Shown here in pieces: positions 1 through 8,239 of a stretch of DNA of 64,000 bases. How positions within the stretch are numbered: position 1 is the first letter of the stretch; every line of letters begins with the position of its first letter. This DNA comes from Rickettsiales bacterium (GTDB lineage Bacteria > Pseudomonadota > Alphaproteobacteria > G027485855), in NCBI GenBank assembly GCA_027485855.1, contig JAIXQD010000030.1, forward strand, positions 124,001 through 188,000, written 5' to 3'. Both the position numbers and the translations under genes were made by a program. Under the pieces are notes generated by a model. That model was not told where the DNA came from. It was given only the letters and a program-made list of their open reading frames with translations, and did not search any database.

Positions 1-25
1 GCAGCGCCGCTATAAGAATTAAAAC

Positions 26-505
26 CTACTCAACAATCTGCCATGAGCCATCGGGCTGCTGGCAAGCGCGGCCAAAGGCTTTTTGGTTTTTGCCGCCAAT
101 GCTGACGGTTTGTTGAAACTCACGGCAATAGCTGCCGCTTTGGCTGCGGCCTTCGCGCACCGGTGTAATGGTGCCCGAATTGCCGCTTTGTGGGTTAGAC
201 CACGTAATGGTTTGACCAATGGGCGCGCTATAGGCGTTGCTTTCAGCGCGGCCAACGTAGTTTTGGTCGGCTTTATCAAGACCACTGCCCACTTGGTTGC
301 CCAAATAAGCGCCGAGCATGGTGCCTGCGGCTGTGGCCATCAGCTGGCCTGTGCCACTACCAAATTGTGCACCCAGCAAAGCACCACCAAGGCCGCCCAA
401 AACTGTGCCGCCCACTTCTTTGTTGCCGGCATCTTGTGCGCAGCCAGCCAGAAGTGCTGTGGCTAAGAGAGTGGCCATAAGATTACGTTTAAATGTGTTA
501 CGCAT
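26..505 (-). CDS. Glycine-zipper outer-membrane lipoprotein (17 kDa surface antigen type)
   Basis: A 159-residue lipoprotein. The N-terminus is a signal peptide ending in the lipobox LLAGC, so the mature protein should be lipidated on Cys22 and sit in the outer membrane. Residues about 32-77 are a glycine-zipper segment (GGTVLGGLGGALLGAQ and a second Gly-rich helix) like those of SlyB and the rickettsial 17 kDa antigen. The C-terminal part has the short conserved segment around SYCREFQQTV seen in that family. The start is well set: AAGGAG lies about 7 nt upstream of the ATG. It diverges from pdxH, leaving a 92-bp promoter region. The role is probably envelope integrity, but this is inferred from the family only. 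Confidence 0.85.
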   Translation of the reverse strand: MRNTFKRNLMATLLATALLAGCAQDAGNKEVGGTVLGGLGGALLGAQFGSGTGQLMATAAGTMLGAYLGNQVGSGLDKADQNYVGRAESNAYSAPIGQTITWSNPQSGNSGTITPVREGRSQSGSYCREFQQTVSIGGKNQKAFGRACQQPDGSWQIVE

Positions 506-597
506 TGTCGCTCCTTTTGTTCCATCGAGGGATTAGCAGAATCGTTAAACCTGTGGGATACTGCTTACACCCTTTTTTAGATTAGGAAAATGGCACA

Positions 598-1221
598 ATG
601 ATGACCAATCCTGAACATATTGCTTTTATCGAGCCTTTACCGGCCAGCCCTTGGCCGCTTTGGTCGGATTGGTTTCGGTTAGCGAAATCTCACGAAATGA
701 ACGATGCCGAAGCTATGTGCTTGGCCACCGTCGATAGCAGAGGGCGCCCCGCCAGCCGGATGGTGCTGCTGAAGGGCTGGGATGAAAGCGGCTTTGCCTT
801 CTATAGTAACCTTGATAGCCGCAAGGGCCAGCATTTGGCCGCCAAGTCCGAGGTGGCGCTTTGTTTTCATTGGAAAAGCCTGTTGCGTCAGGTGCGGGTT
901 GAGGGGCTGGCCGAGCGCCTGTCGGACGAAGAAGCCGATGCCTATTTTGCCTCGCGCAGTCGGCGCTCGCAATTAGGGGCTTGGGCCTCGCAGCAATCGC
1001 GGCCGCTTAAAGACCGTGCGGCGCTTGAGGCGCGCGTCAATGATGTGGAGCATCGTTACCCCAGCGGCGATATTCCGCGCCCGCCTTATTGGCATGGCTG
1101 GCGCGTGCGCCCCAGTTTAATTGAGTTTTGGCAACAGCGCGATTTTCGGCTACATGACCGCATCGAATATAGCCGCGCTGCCGAAGGTGGTTCATGGCAA
1201 ATCACCCGTCTTTACCCGTAA
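598..1221 (+). CDS. pdxH: Pyridoxamine 5'-phosphate oxidase
   Basis: FMN-dependent oxidase converting pyridoxamine/pyridoxine 5'-phosphate to pyridoxal 5'-phosphate, the last step of vitamin B6 synthesis and salvage; cytosolic dimer. The 207-residue length is normal. The FMN-binding stretch RMVLLKGWDESGFAFYSN and the C-terminal family signature (IEFWQQRDFRLHDR, ending in WQITRLYP) are both present. Two ATG codons are adjacent at 598 and 601 and either could be used. The 3' end overlaps the next gene by 28 bp, so the two are probably translated together, although no functional link to metal efflux is obvious. Confidence 0.95.
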   Translation: MMTNPEHIAFIEPLPASPWPLWSDWFRLAKSHEMNDAEAMCLATVDSRGRPASRMVLLKGWDESGFAFYSNLDSRKGQHLAAKSEVALCFHWKSLLRQVRVEGLAERLSDEEADAYFASRSRRSQLGAWASQQSRPLKDRAALEARVNDVEHRYPSGDIPRPPYWHGWRVRPSLIEFWQQRDFRLHDRIEYSRAAEGGSWQITRLYP

Positions 1222-2135
1222 AGGCTAATATAACGCCGCAAAAAGCCGCGTTTTTGCGGCGGCTGGCCACTTGGGCCAGTTTAATTGTGGCCAGCACTTT
1301 AATTGGCGCAAAATTTACCGCATGGTTAGCCACGGGCTCGGTTGCCATGCTCTCGGCCTTGGTTGATTCAACCGTCGATCTTATGGCCTCGATTGTCACT
1401 TTTATTGGGGTGGCGCGCGCTTTGCGCCCGCCCGATATGCAGCACCGCTTTGGCTATGGCAAAGCCGAGCCTTTGGCCGCCTTGGCGCAAGCGGCCTTTG
1501 TGTGTGGTTCGGCCATCTTATTGTGCTATGAGGCGGTGAGCCGTATTCTCAAGCCCGAACCTGTGGTGCATGCGGCCATGGCTTTATGGGTGATGGTTTT
1601 TGCGGTGCTGGCCAGCTTGGCCTTGGTGGCGTTGCAGCGCTATGTGATTGCGCGCACGGGCTCGGTTGCGATTAGCGCCGATAGTTTGCATTATCGCGGT
1701 GATATCTATCTTAATCTTTCGGTCATTGCGGCGTTGTTGCTGGCCAAATATACCGGCAATTTATTTTTCGACCCGCTCTTTGCTTTGCTGGTTGCCGCCA
1801 TTTTGCTTTATGGCGCTTATGGCATTGCCCGCGATGCTTTGGGGCTGCTCCTCGACCGCGAATTGCCCGCCAGCACACGCGATGAGATTTCACAGCAAGT
1901 GCTAAGCCACCCTTTGGTGCGTGGCTTGCATGATTTGCGCACGCGCTCGGATGGTGAGCGCTGGTTTATTGAATTGCATTTAGAGCTTGATGGGCACATT
2001 ACACTAAACGAGGCGCATAGCATTGCCGATGCCATTGAGCAGCGTTTAATGCAGCTTTACCCCACCGCTGAGATTTTAGTGCATCAAGAGCCCGCCGGCC
2101 TTGATGACACAAAGCGCGACCATCGCCTGCGTTAA
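1194..2135 (+). CDS. Cation diffusion facilitator (FieF/CzcD-type divalent metal exporter)
   Basis: A 313-residue proton-coupled exporter of Zn2+, Fe2+ or a similar metal in the inner membrane. It has about six hydrophobic segments between residues 25 and 215 and a cytoplasmic C-terminal domain. The FieF-type transport site is intact: D58 and D62 in DSTVD, and D163, H166 and D170 in DSLHYRGD. The HRFGYGKAEPLA signature between the second and third membrane helices is also typical. The start overlaps the end of pdxH. Metal specificity cannot be told from sequence. A 15-bp tandem repeat follows the stop codon. Confidence 0.92.
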   Translation: MANHPSLPVKANITPQKAAFLRRLATWASLIVASTLIGAKFTAWLATGSVAMLSALVDSTVDLMASIVTFIGVARALRPPDMQHRFGYGKAEPLAALAQAAFVCGSAILLCYEAVSRILKPEPVVHAAMALWVMVFAVLASLALVALQRYVIARTGSVAISADSLHYRGDIYLNLSVIAALLLAKYTGNLFFDPLFALLVAAILLYGAYGIARDALGLLLDRELPASTRDEISQQVLSHPLVRGLHDLRTRSDGERWFIELHLELDGHITLNEAHSIADAIEQRLMQLYPTAEILVHQEPAGLDDTKRDHRLR

Positions 2136-2141
2136 TGCTTA

Positions 2142-2171
2142 GCCACTGATTCTTGGGCCACTAATTTTTAG
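2142..2171. repeat. Two-copy 15-bp tandem repeat at a convergent gene junction
   Basis: GCCACTGATTCTTGG is followed directly by GCCACTAATTTTTAG (11 of 15 bases equal). The second copy contains the stop codon of the minus-strand gene at 2168. It belongs to a recurring class of 13-15 bp duplications at gene ends in this window. Confidence 0.6.
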
Positions 2172-2644
2172 CCAAAGCGTATTTGCGGCAATGTTTTTGC
2201 AGCAAGGGCAGGGCGGGGCAGCTCGGCTTGCTTGGCAAAAGATGCGTTTGCCGCAACCGGGCTTGTGGCCGCCTGTGCCGACACGGATTGCACCACATTA
2301 TAAGTGACATTCAGTGCGGGCCCATAAGCCAAGTTAGCGCCAACCAACCCTGCCACAATGCTACCCACAGTGGCATAGGTGGATTGCTGCGGGTTAAGAT
2401 AGGTTTGCTGCTGAATTTTACCGGTGATGCGGTTGCTAATTTTATAGCTTTGCCAAATGCCAAAAGCAGCGCCAGCAATAAAGCCAACAAATTGCGTGGT
2501 GCCGGCCGCACCAAGGCCAAACAGGCTTGCACCAATCAGTAAGCCTGCGGCACCACCAATGCCTGCCGCTAAGCCCACTACAATACCGCTGGCAAGGCCA
2601 ACGCCAATAATTTTAAGCACAGCTTTGTTTGAAGTGGTGAGCAT
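2168..2644 (-). CDS. Unrecognised Gly/Ala-rich membrane protein
   Basis: I do not recognise this 158-residue protein. The first half is a Gly/Ala-rich hydrophobic segment (IGVGLASGIVVGLAAGIGG and on to about residue 65) that could form two glycine-rich membrane helices, resembling glycine-zipper pore-like peptides. A short polar stretch with KIQQQTYLNPQQ follows, then a further hydrophobic segment (VGSIVAGLVGANLAY) and an Ala-rich tail. It lies 13 bp downstream of another unrecognised gene on the same strand and is probably cotranscribed with it. No function is proposed. Confidence 0.6.
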   Translation of the reverse strand: MLTTSNKAVLKIIGVGLASGIVVGLAAGIGGAAGLLIGASLFGLGAAGTTQFVGFIAGAAFGIWQSYKISNRITGKIQQQTYLNPQQSTYATVGSIVAGLVGANLAYGPALNVTYNVVQSVSAQAATSPVAANASFAKQAELPRPALAAKTLPQIRFG

Positions 2645-2657
2645 GGCGATAATCTCC

Positions 2658-3467
2658 TTATGGGTGTGGGCCAGATAAAGTTGGTGTTAAATTAGATGAG
2701 GTTGGTGCTGAAGCAGCGGCTGGTGTTTTGCGCAAGCTTTGTGTCAGCATGGTTTTAACCTGTGCGACATTAGCTAGGCGCAGATAATCGAGGTCGTGCG
2801 CGGCAACAATGAACGGCACCAGCCCCATCTCTTTGCTTTCAAGCCACAGCGCTTCAGCCACTTGCTGCTTGGTGTTGTATAAATCGCGGGCTTGGGCAAT
2901 GGTGTCGGCCATCTCGCGCAATTCGGTGATTTCCTGACGGGCCATGTCGTAATTGGGGGTTTTGTAAGTCAGCCAGATAAGATTAAGTTTAAAGCCTTTA
3001 AGCATGCCAAGACGCGGCCAGGCGCTGGCCAGAGTTTGGATACGATCAAGGGCTGTGGGCGTGCTTAAATCTTTTTGCTTAAGCAGTTTTTCAAAACGCT
3101 GACGTGCGCCGGTTTCGTTCGCATAGGCCGACATCACGCGGCAAAATTGTAAATTAGCCTCGCGCTCAAGCCGCACCAGATTAGCATGTTCAGCAGCGCT
3201 GGCCGCCAATACCCGATTAAGCTTCGCCATTTGTGTGAGTTGCTCAGGGGTGGGTGAGCCTATTGGCCCAAGCGCATTCACGCGTATAACAGCTAGTTTT
3301 TGCGCCTCTTGCCGCGCATTAAGCGGCAATTCAGGGTTGTTGATGGTGCGCAATAAATTGCATAAAGACGGCTGCCCCACCATTGGCCAAGCCAGCTCAA
3401 GATTAAGCGGCAGCTCTAATGTGGCTGATTGATCGATGTTAATTGTAAGCTTGGGCTTGGCGGTCAT
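2658..3467 (-). CDS. Unrecognised protein, 269 aa, mostly helical
   Basis: No family is recognised. The protein has no signal peptide or membrane segment. Residues about 55-130 and 185-245 are charged and look alpha-helical; the tail from about 248 is Ala/Ser/Thr/Pro-rich. The start ATG at 3467 is preceded by GGGAAC-type sequence rather than a clear Shine-Dalgarno. It is the first gene of a two-gene minus-strand unit with the Gly-rich protein 13 bp downstream. A partnership between a soluble helical protein and a small Gly-rich membrane protein is conceivable but rests on position alone. Confidence 0.6.
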   Translation of the reverse strand: MTAKPKLTINIDQSATLELPLNLELAWPMVGQPSLCNLLRTINNPELPLNARQEAQKLAVIRVNALGPIGSPTPEQLTQMAKLNRVLAASAAEHANLVRLEREANLQFCRVMSAYANETGARQRFEKLLKQKDLSTPTALDRIQTLASAWPRLGMLKGFKLNLIWLTYKTPNYDMARQEITELREMADTIAQARDLYNTKQQVAEALWLESKEMGLVPFIVAAHDLDYLRLANVAQVKTMLTQSLRKTPAAASAPTSSNLTPTLSGPHP

Positions 3468-3683
3468 TAAGATAGTTCCCGATATGAAACTTTGTGCCTA
3501 ATCTAGGCTTATTGTCTGCCGTGTCAAGATTCTTTTAACTTTTTACAAGCCTTTCGATTTGGGCTTTAGGCCGTTGTTGCTAATGAGGAAATATCATTTA
3601 TGGTTGATATTATTTTAATAACTTCACGCCAGAGTATGTAGTTAGAATATTATTAGGCCCCCACATTATAGCGCGAGTGATCA

Positions 3684-4712
3684 ATGCCCGAGAAGATTTT
3701 GAAATTATCACGAGAAGTTTCAGAGCTTGCCACGCTCAAAGTTGCTGAAATTCAGCAAGTGACCAGCACCACTAAAATCTTAGCCCTCAATGCATTAATT
3801 GAAGCCACCCGCGCGGGCGATGCCGGCAAAGGCTTTGCCGTGGTGGCGCAAGAGGTTAAAACCATCAGCCAACGCATTACTGAAATTGCTTCGGCACTGC
3901 AGCAAAGCATGACCGCAAAAACGCAAGAGCTGAATCAGCTTGGGCAAAAGTTGGTTAATAATATTAGAGGCGGCCGCTTGGTCGATTTATCGCTCAACAT
4001 GATTGAGATTATCGATCGTAATCTTTATGAGCGCTCATGCGATGTGCGTTGGTGGGCCACCGACAGTGCCGTGGTTGAGGCGTTGGTCGATAGCAGCAAG
4101 GCTGGTTTTTGTAGTCAGCGTTTAGGTGTTATTTTAAATGCCTATACCGTCTATCTCGATTTATGGGTGTGCGATGTGAATGGACGTGTCGTTTGCAATG
4201 GCCAGCCTGGGCGTTATCCGGGGGTGATGGGCGCTAATGTGAATAACGAAAGCTGGTTTCGTGGCGCCATGAATACGCGTGATGGTAATGAATATGCGGT
4301 GGCCGATGTCAGCGTCAATGAATTGCTGGGGCGGCGCTCGGTTGCGACCTATTCCGCCGCCATCCGTGAAAATGGCGATGTGAATGGCAAGGTTTTAGGG
4401 GTTTTGGGTATTTTCTTTGATTGGCAGGCGCAAGCGCAAGTGGTGGTGGATGGGGTGCGCCTTGACCCGGAAGAAAAGAAAAGCACACGCTGCCTGATGC
4501 TCGATAGCAAGTTTCGTATCATTGCCAGCAGCGATGGGCGCGGCGTTTTGAGCGAGACCTTCCCGCTACAAACCGAGGGGCGGTTGCGCGGCAACTATAT
4601 CGATAATCATGGCAACACAGTGGGCTTTTGCGTAACCCCCGGCTATGAAACCTATAAGGGCCTTGGCTGGTATGGCGTGATTGTGCAAGCGCCGATGAAC
4701 GGCGATGATTAA
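3684..4712 (+). CDS. Soluble MCP-signalling fragment with C-terminal Cache-like sensor
   Basis: A 342-residue protein. Residues about 10-75 match the signalling hairpin of methyl-accepting chemotaxis proteins (ILALNALIEATRAGDAG, then KGFAVVAQEVKTIS). The segment NLYERSCDVRWWATD at about 113-127 leads into a C-terminal domain with Cache-type character (WFRGAMNTRDGNEYAVADVS, then a late GLGWYGVIVQ strand). There is no membrane helix, so sensing would be cytoplasmic. The domain order is inverted relative to classical receptors, and the signalling hairpin is short with no HAMP domain. No Shine-Dalgarno is evident before the ATG, so 5' truncation is possible. The 3' end overlaps the convergent CobW-like gene by 4 bp. 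Confidence 0.75.
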   Translation: MPEKILKLSREVSELATLKVAEIQQVTSTTKILALNALIEATRAGDAGKGFAVVAQEVKTISQRITEIASALQQSMTAKTQELNQLGQKLVNNIRGGRLVDLSLNMIEIIDRNLYERSCDVRWWATDSAVVEALVDSSKAGFCSQRLGVILNAYTVYLDLWVCDVNGRVVCNGQPGRYPGVMGANVNNESWFRGAMNTRDGNEYAVADVSVNELLGRRSVATYSAAIRENGDVNGKVLGVLGIFFDWQAQAQVVVDGVRLDPEEKKSTRCLMLDSKFRIIASSDGRGVLSETFPLQTEGRLRGNYIDNHGNTVGFCVTPGYETYKGLGWYGVIVQAPMNGDD

Positions 4713-5506
4713 AATCCTAATAGCTTTGCCGTGGTTTTTGCGCCTAAATCATCGGTGCAAAATAGCAGCCGTGTTTGTGGGGTAACGCTGCCCCAATCGG
4801 GCAGCGCAAAAGGCGGATAGGCTAAATGCTGCACGGCTTGCAGCACAATGGGGGCGCCGCCCGCCCAAACCACGCCACGCAAGCGCCATAATTTTTCGCC
4901 ATAATTTTGCTGCAAGCTGTGCAGCTTTTGCAAAATCTCATCCAGCCTTTGCGGCTGGTCGCTCTGTAAAATAAAACAGCCGGCCATTTTGGCCTTGGCA
5001 TCAAAATCAAGCCATTGCGGCAAGGCGAGACCCAGTTGCGGCCGCCATAGGCCTTGCTCTAATATTTCGTCGGTTATTTCTGTGGGCGTGCTGATAATAT
5101 AATCGGCCACCGCTTGCTGCTTGCGGCTTATAGGGTTTTCGCTGGTAAGAGCCAGCACACTGGCCAGACGTAAGCGCGCCGCCAGCAAGGGCTCGGCCAT
5201 GAGAGTTTGCAATAAAGATGCGGGGTTGCCTTCGGCGGCTACAATAATGCGCTCATAATCGGGGATTTGCTGCCGCACTTTTTGCAGATAAAGCTGGCGC
5301 AAATTTTCGGCCAGATCACCAAGATTAACGCAGCACACACAGCCACTGCCATTTGTGCTAAGATTAAGCGCAGGGCTATTGCCAGCCGCAATGACCGCAA
5401 CCTTGCCCGCTTGTGGCAGGGCAGTTAGGCGTGTCACCAAAGCTGCCCGCGCCAGTGGCTGCTCGGCTAAAACGATATTAATGGGGGTGCGTTGGTCGGG
5501 TTGCAT
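4709..5506 (-). CDS. CobW/COG0523-like protein lacking a P-loop
   Basis: A 265-residue protein with the metal-binding GCVCC signature of CobW/COG0523 GTPase metallochaperones at residues 55-59. The rest of the fold seems to follow that family, including a PTEITDEIL segment and a C-terminal part with RLRGVVWAGG, which resembles the CobW C-terminal domain. The Walker A motif expected near the N-terminus is missing: INIVLAEQPLARAALV occupies the place of the usual GxxxxGKT/S, and no clear NKxD base-recognition motif is seen. It therefore probably does not hydrolyse GTP as its relatives do. It diverges from the SDR gene at 5580 with 73 bp between them. Confidence 0.65.
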   Translation of the reverse strand: MQPDQRTPINIVLAEQPLARAALVTRLTALPQAGKVAVIAAGNSPALNLSTNGSGCVCCVNLGDLAENLRQLYLQKVRQQIPDYERIIVAAEGNPASLLQTLMAEPLLAARLRLASVLALTSENPISRKQQAVADYIISTPTEITDEILEQGLWRPQLGLALPQWLDFDAKAKMAGCFILQSDQPQRLDEILQKLHSLQQNYGEKLWRLRGVVWAGGAPIVLQAVQHLAYPPFALPDWGSVTPQTRLLFCTDDLGAKTTAKLLGF

Positions 5507-5579
5507 TTTCCTCTGGTTTTAGCAAAACCGTGGACTATATCTTTAGCATAAACAAATAACCAAAAAGTAGAGGCTTAGA

Positions 5580-6320
5580 ATGTCAGCTCCAATCGTTATT
5601 GTGGGTGCAACCGGTGCCATAGGCAGTGCAACAGCGCGTTTGCTTAGCACCCATGGCCAGGCGCTGCATCTTGTGGCCCGTGATGGCGCGGCGCTTACGG
5701 CTTTGGCAACCGAGCTCAATGCCAGTTCTGCCGTGGCCGATGTGTTAGATAGCCCAGCTTTAAGCCAAGCCATAAAAGCGGGTGATGTGGGACAGGGGCT
5801 GGCGGGGTTGGTTTATGCGGTGGGCTCGATACCGTTAAAGCCACTCAAGGCCAGTCAAGCGGCCGATTATGTGGCGGCGTTTCAGCTGAATGCAGTTGGT
5901 GCGGCGCTATCGGTGCAAGCGGCCGAAGCGGGGCTGCGGCTTTATGCACAAAATAATAATTGCAACGCAGGCATCGTGCTATTTTCAAGCATAGCGGTGC
6001 AGCAGGGCTTTACCAACCATTCAATTATCAGCATGGCTAAAGGCGCGATTGAGGGGCTAACCCGCGCTTTAGCAGCCGAGCTGGCACCCGCCATTCGGGT
6101 GAATGCCGTGGCGCCCAGTTTGACCCATAGCAAAATCAGTGCGAGCATTACCAGCAATGCTAACATTGCGCAGGCCATTGCCGCTTTACACGCGCTGCCG
6201 CGTTTAGGCGAGGCTCATGACAGCGCTGAAGCAGCGCTTTATTTGCTGCGCGCTTCATGGGTGACGGGGCAAATTTTGGCCGTCGATGGGGGCCGCTCAC
6301 GGGCGCGCACAAAGGGATAA
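5580..6320 (+). CDS. Atypical short-chain dehydrogenase/reductase without the catalytic Tyr
   Basis: A 246-residue SDR-fold protein. The nucleotide-binding GATGAIG motif is at residues 9-15, and Ser136-Ser137 match the catalytic serine region. In the YxxxK motif the lysine is present (K154) but isoleucine (I150) replaces tyrosine. The C-terminal WVTGQILAVDGG is typical of the family. AGAGG lies about 6 nt upstream of the ATG. It heads a four-gene plus-strand unit (SDR, DUF6134, SDR, NTF2-like) converging on the photolyase/fatty-acid operon. SDRs without the Tyr may be non-catalytic or use another proton donor. Substrate unknown. Confidence 0.85.
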   Translation: MSAPIVIVGATGAIGSATARLLSTHGQALHLVARDGAALTALATELNASSAVADVLDSPALSQAIKAGDVGQGLAGLVYAVGSIPLKPLKASQAADYVAAFQLNAVGAALSVQAAEAGLRLYAQNNNCNAGIVLFSSIAVQQGFTNHSIISMAKGAIEGLTRALAAELAPAIRVNAVAPSLTHSKISASITSNANIAQAIAALHALPRLGEAHDSAEAALYLLRASWVTGQILAVDGGRSRARTKG

Positions 6321-6323
6321 AAG

Positions 6324-6995
6324 ATGCGTAAGCTTTGTTTGTGGGTTTTATTATTGGGCTTAATGATGCCGCTGGCTGCACAAGCCGAGCAAGATTTTGC
6401 CGTTAATCGCGACAGCCTTTATTTTATTGTAAAAAATGGCGGCTCGCCCATTGGCACGCATCGTGTGAGCATTCGTCAAGAGGGGGCGCGCACCATTGTG
6501 CAGGTGCGCATTAATTTGCGTGTGCAGCTGGCTTTTATTACGCTTTACCGCTACGACCACGAAAACACCGAAGTATGGGAAGATAATCAGCTCATCAGCA
6601 TCAGTAGCGATACCGACGATGATGGCACGCAGCATCGGGTGCGCGGGCAGCGTCTTGAAAATGGCTTTGCCATTTCGGCCAGTGACAGGGCCGATTATGT
6701 GGCGCCGCTCGATGTGGTCACGACCTCGTACTGGAATATCAATTCGCTGTTATCGGGGCGGCCAGTGTTGGATACGCAAAGCGGCGAGGTGCGTACGCTT
6801 AAAGTAGCGCCCGTAGATGCGGCCTTGCTTGGTGCTGCGGCCAAGGCTGATGCGCAGCGCTGGTATCGCGTGCAAGGCGATGATTTAGATTTTAATATTG
6901 CTTACGACAATAATAATCGCTGGGTTGATTTAGCTTTTCGTGCCAAAGGCGCCGATATCCGCTATCATGCCGATGAATATATCAACCTGCCGTAA
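6324..6995 (+). CDS. Secreted DUF6134-type protein
   Basis: A 223-residue protein with a clear signal peptide (MRKLCLWVLLLGLMMPLAAQA), so periplasmic or outer-membrane associated. The mature part is rich in beta-strand pattern (FIVKNGGSPIGTHRVSI, and TLYRYDHENTEVWED), like the DUF6134/DUF3108 group of proteins. I assign it to DUF6134 from overall resemblance only. It begins 3 bp after the SDR stop codon and ends 12 bp before the next SDR, so it is in the same operon. Enzymatic function is unknown. The operon context suggests a role in envelope lipid metabolism or stress, which is inference. Confidence 0.7.
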   Translation: MRKLCLWVLLLGLMMPLAAQAEQDFAVNRDSLYFIVKNGGSPIGTHRVSIRQEGARTIVQVRINLRVQLAFITLYRYDHENTEVWEDNQLISISSDTDDDGTQHRVRGQRLENGFAISASDRADYVAPLDVVTTSYWNINSLLSGRPVLDTQSGEVRTLKVAPVDAALLGAAAKADAQRWYRVQGDDLDFNIAYDNNNRWVDLAFRAKGADIRYHADEYINLP

Positions 6996-7007
6996 GAGAG
7001 CACTCGC

Positions 7008-7781
7008 ATGACCACCCTGCCCACCACCATAAGCCCACTTGTTTGGATAACCGGCGCCAGTAGCGGCCTTGGCCGTGAAGTGGCCTTGCAAATGGCGCGC
7101 AGCGGCTGGCGCGTGGCTGTGAGTGCGCGCAATGCTGAAGCACTGCAAAAGCTAGCGCAAGAGGTGCCCAATATTTTTGTGTATCCGGCTGATATCACCG
7201 ATGCCGAGGCCATAAAAAACACTGTGGCCAGCATTGAGGCTACACATGGCGCCATTATGGTGGCCGTGCTCAATGCGGGTACGTACCTGCCTGATGACGC
7301 CACCACACTTGATGCGCAAGTTTTTGCCAATACCATTAACACCAACCTCAATGGCACAGTGCATTGTGTAGCAGCTTTGCTGCCTTTTATGCTTAAGCGT
7401 GGCGCGGGCCAAATCGCTTTAGTCAGCAGCGTTGCCGGTTATCGTGGCTTGCCGCGCTCTTTGGCTTATGGCGCCAGCAAGGCCGCGCTTAATAATTTTG
7501 CCGAAGCTTTGTGGTTTGATGTAGCGGCCAAGGGCATAAAGGTGCAGCTGATTTGCCCTGGCTTTGTGCGCACACCGCTGACCGATAAAAACACCTTCCC
7601 GATGCCGGCCTTAATGGAAGTTGATGCCGCAGCCAGCCGTCTTATTGCGGGGCTTGGCAGCGATAAGTTTGAAATTACTTTTCCACGGCGCTTTACTTAT
7701 GTGCTTAAAGCCTTAAGCCTGCTGCCGGCCAGCCTTTATCTGCCGCTGGTGCGTTGGGCCACGATGCGAGCTGGGCTATGA
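7008..7781 (+). CDS. Short-chain dehydrogenase/reductase
   Basis: A 257-residue classical SDR, NAD(P)-dependent, with every catalytic element visible: TGASSGLG at the nucleotide site (residues 15-22), NAG at about 88-90, the serine in VSSVAG and the YGASK motif. A hydrophobic C-terminal tail (about 230-250, LLPASLYLPLVRW) suggests membrane association, as in SDRs acting on lipid substrates. The 3' end overlaps the NTF2-like gene through ATGA. A similar SDR occurs with cyclopropane-synthase-type and DUF1365 genes in the singlet-oxygen regulon of Rhodobacter; the substrate is not known. Confidence 0.88.
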   Translation: MTTLPTTISPLVWITGASSGLGREVALQMARSGWRVAVSARNAEALQKLAQEVPNIFVYPADITDAEAIKNTVASIEATHGAIMVAVLNAGTYLPDDATTLDAQVFANTINTNLNGTVHCVAALLPFMLKRGAGQIALVSSVAGYRGLPRSLAYGASKAALNNFAEALWFDVAAKGIKVQLICPGFVRTPLTDKNTFPMPALMEVDAAASRLIAGLGSDKFEITFPRRFTYVLKALSLLPASLYLPLVRWATMRAGL

Positions 7782-8239
7782 GCGCCGTTGCCAACAGCCT
7801 GCCGGCGGAAAGCGTGCAAAGCATCATTCACTTTTGGCAGAATCTATCGCCTGAAAGTTTAAGCACAGTGCCGCAGGTTTTTGCCGAGCAGGCCGAGTTT
7901 AAAGATGCGTGGCACCATTGCCGCAATCGGAGCGAGATTTTGCACTTGCTACAAAAAATGTTTGCCCGCTTGCAACGCGTGCGTTTTGTGGTGACAGGAC
8001 AGTGGAATAGCGGCAATATTCTTTGGCTTGAATGGGGTTTTTATGCCCAGTGGCGCGGCCATGATTTGCACTTTACTGGTGCCAGCAAAATTACCATGGC
8101 GGCTTTTGCCATGCCTGAAGGCACAACGCGCTTTTTATGCACCGAGCATATCGATTATGCCGATGTGAGCGCGTTGTACGAGCAGTTGCCGTGGGTAGGC
8201 GGCTTATTTCGCTGGTGGCGCGCCCGCTTTGGTAGCTGA
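7778..8239 (+). CDS. NTF2/SnoaL-like protein
   Basis: A 153-residue protein with the NTF2-like cone-fold pattern: an N-terminal helix, then FAEQAEFKDAWHHCRNRSEI, and a later strand region (RVRFVVTGQWNSGNILWLEW). Proteins of this type next to SDR and FAD amine oxidase genes are common in ChrR/RpoE-type clusters. The start at 7778 is chosen because it makes an ATGA overlap with the SDR stop; the earlier in-frame ATG at 7754 lies within the SDR coding end. The 3' end overlaps the convergent DUF3833 gene by 36 bp. Possible roles are a small-molecule-binding or accessory subunit. Confidence 0.78.
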   Translation: MSAVANSLPAESVQSIIHFWQNLSPESLSTVPQVFAEQAEFKDAWHHCRNRSEILHLLQKMFARLQRVRFVVTGQWNSGNILWLEWGFYAQWRGHDLHFTGASKITMAAFAMPEGTTRFLCTEHIDYADVSALYEQLPWVGGLFRWWRARFGS

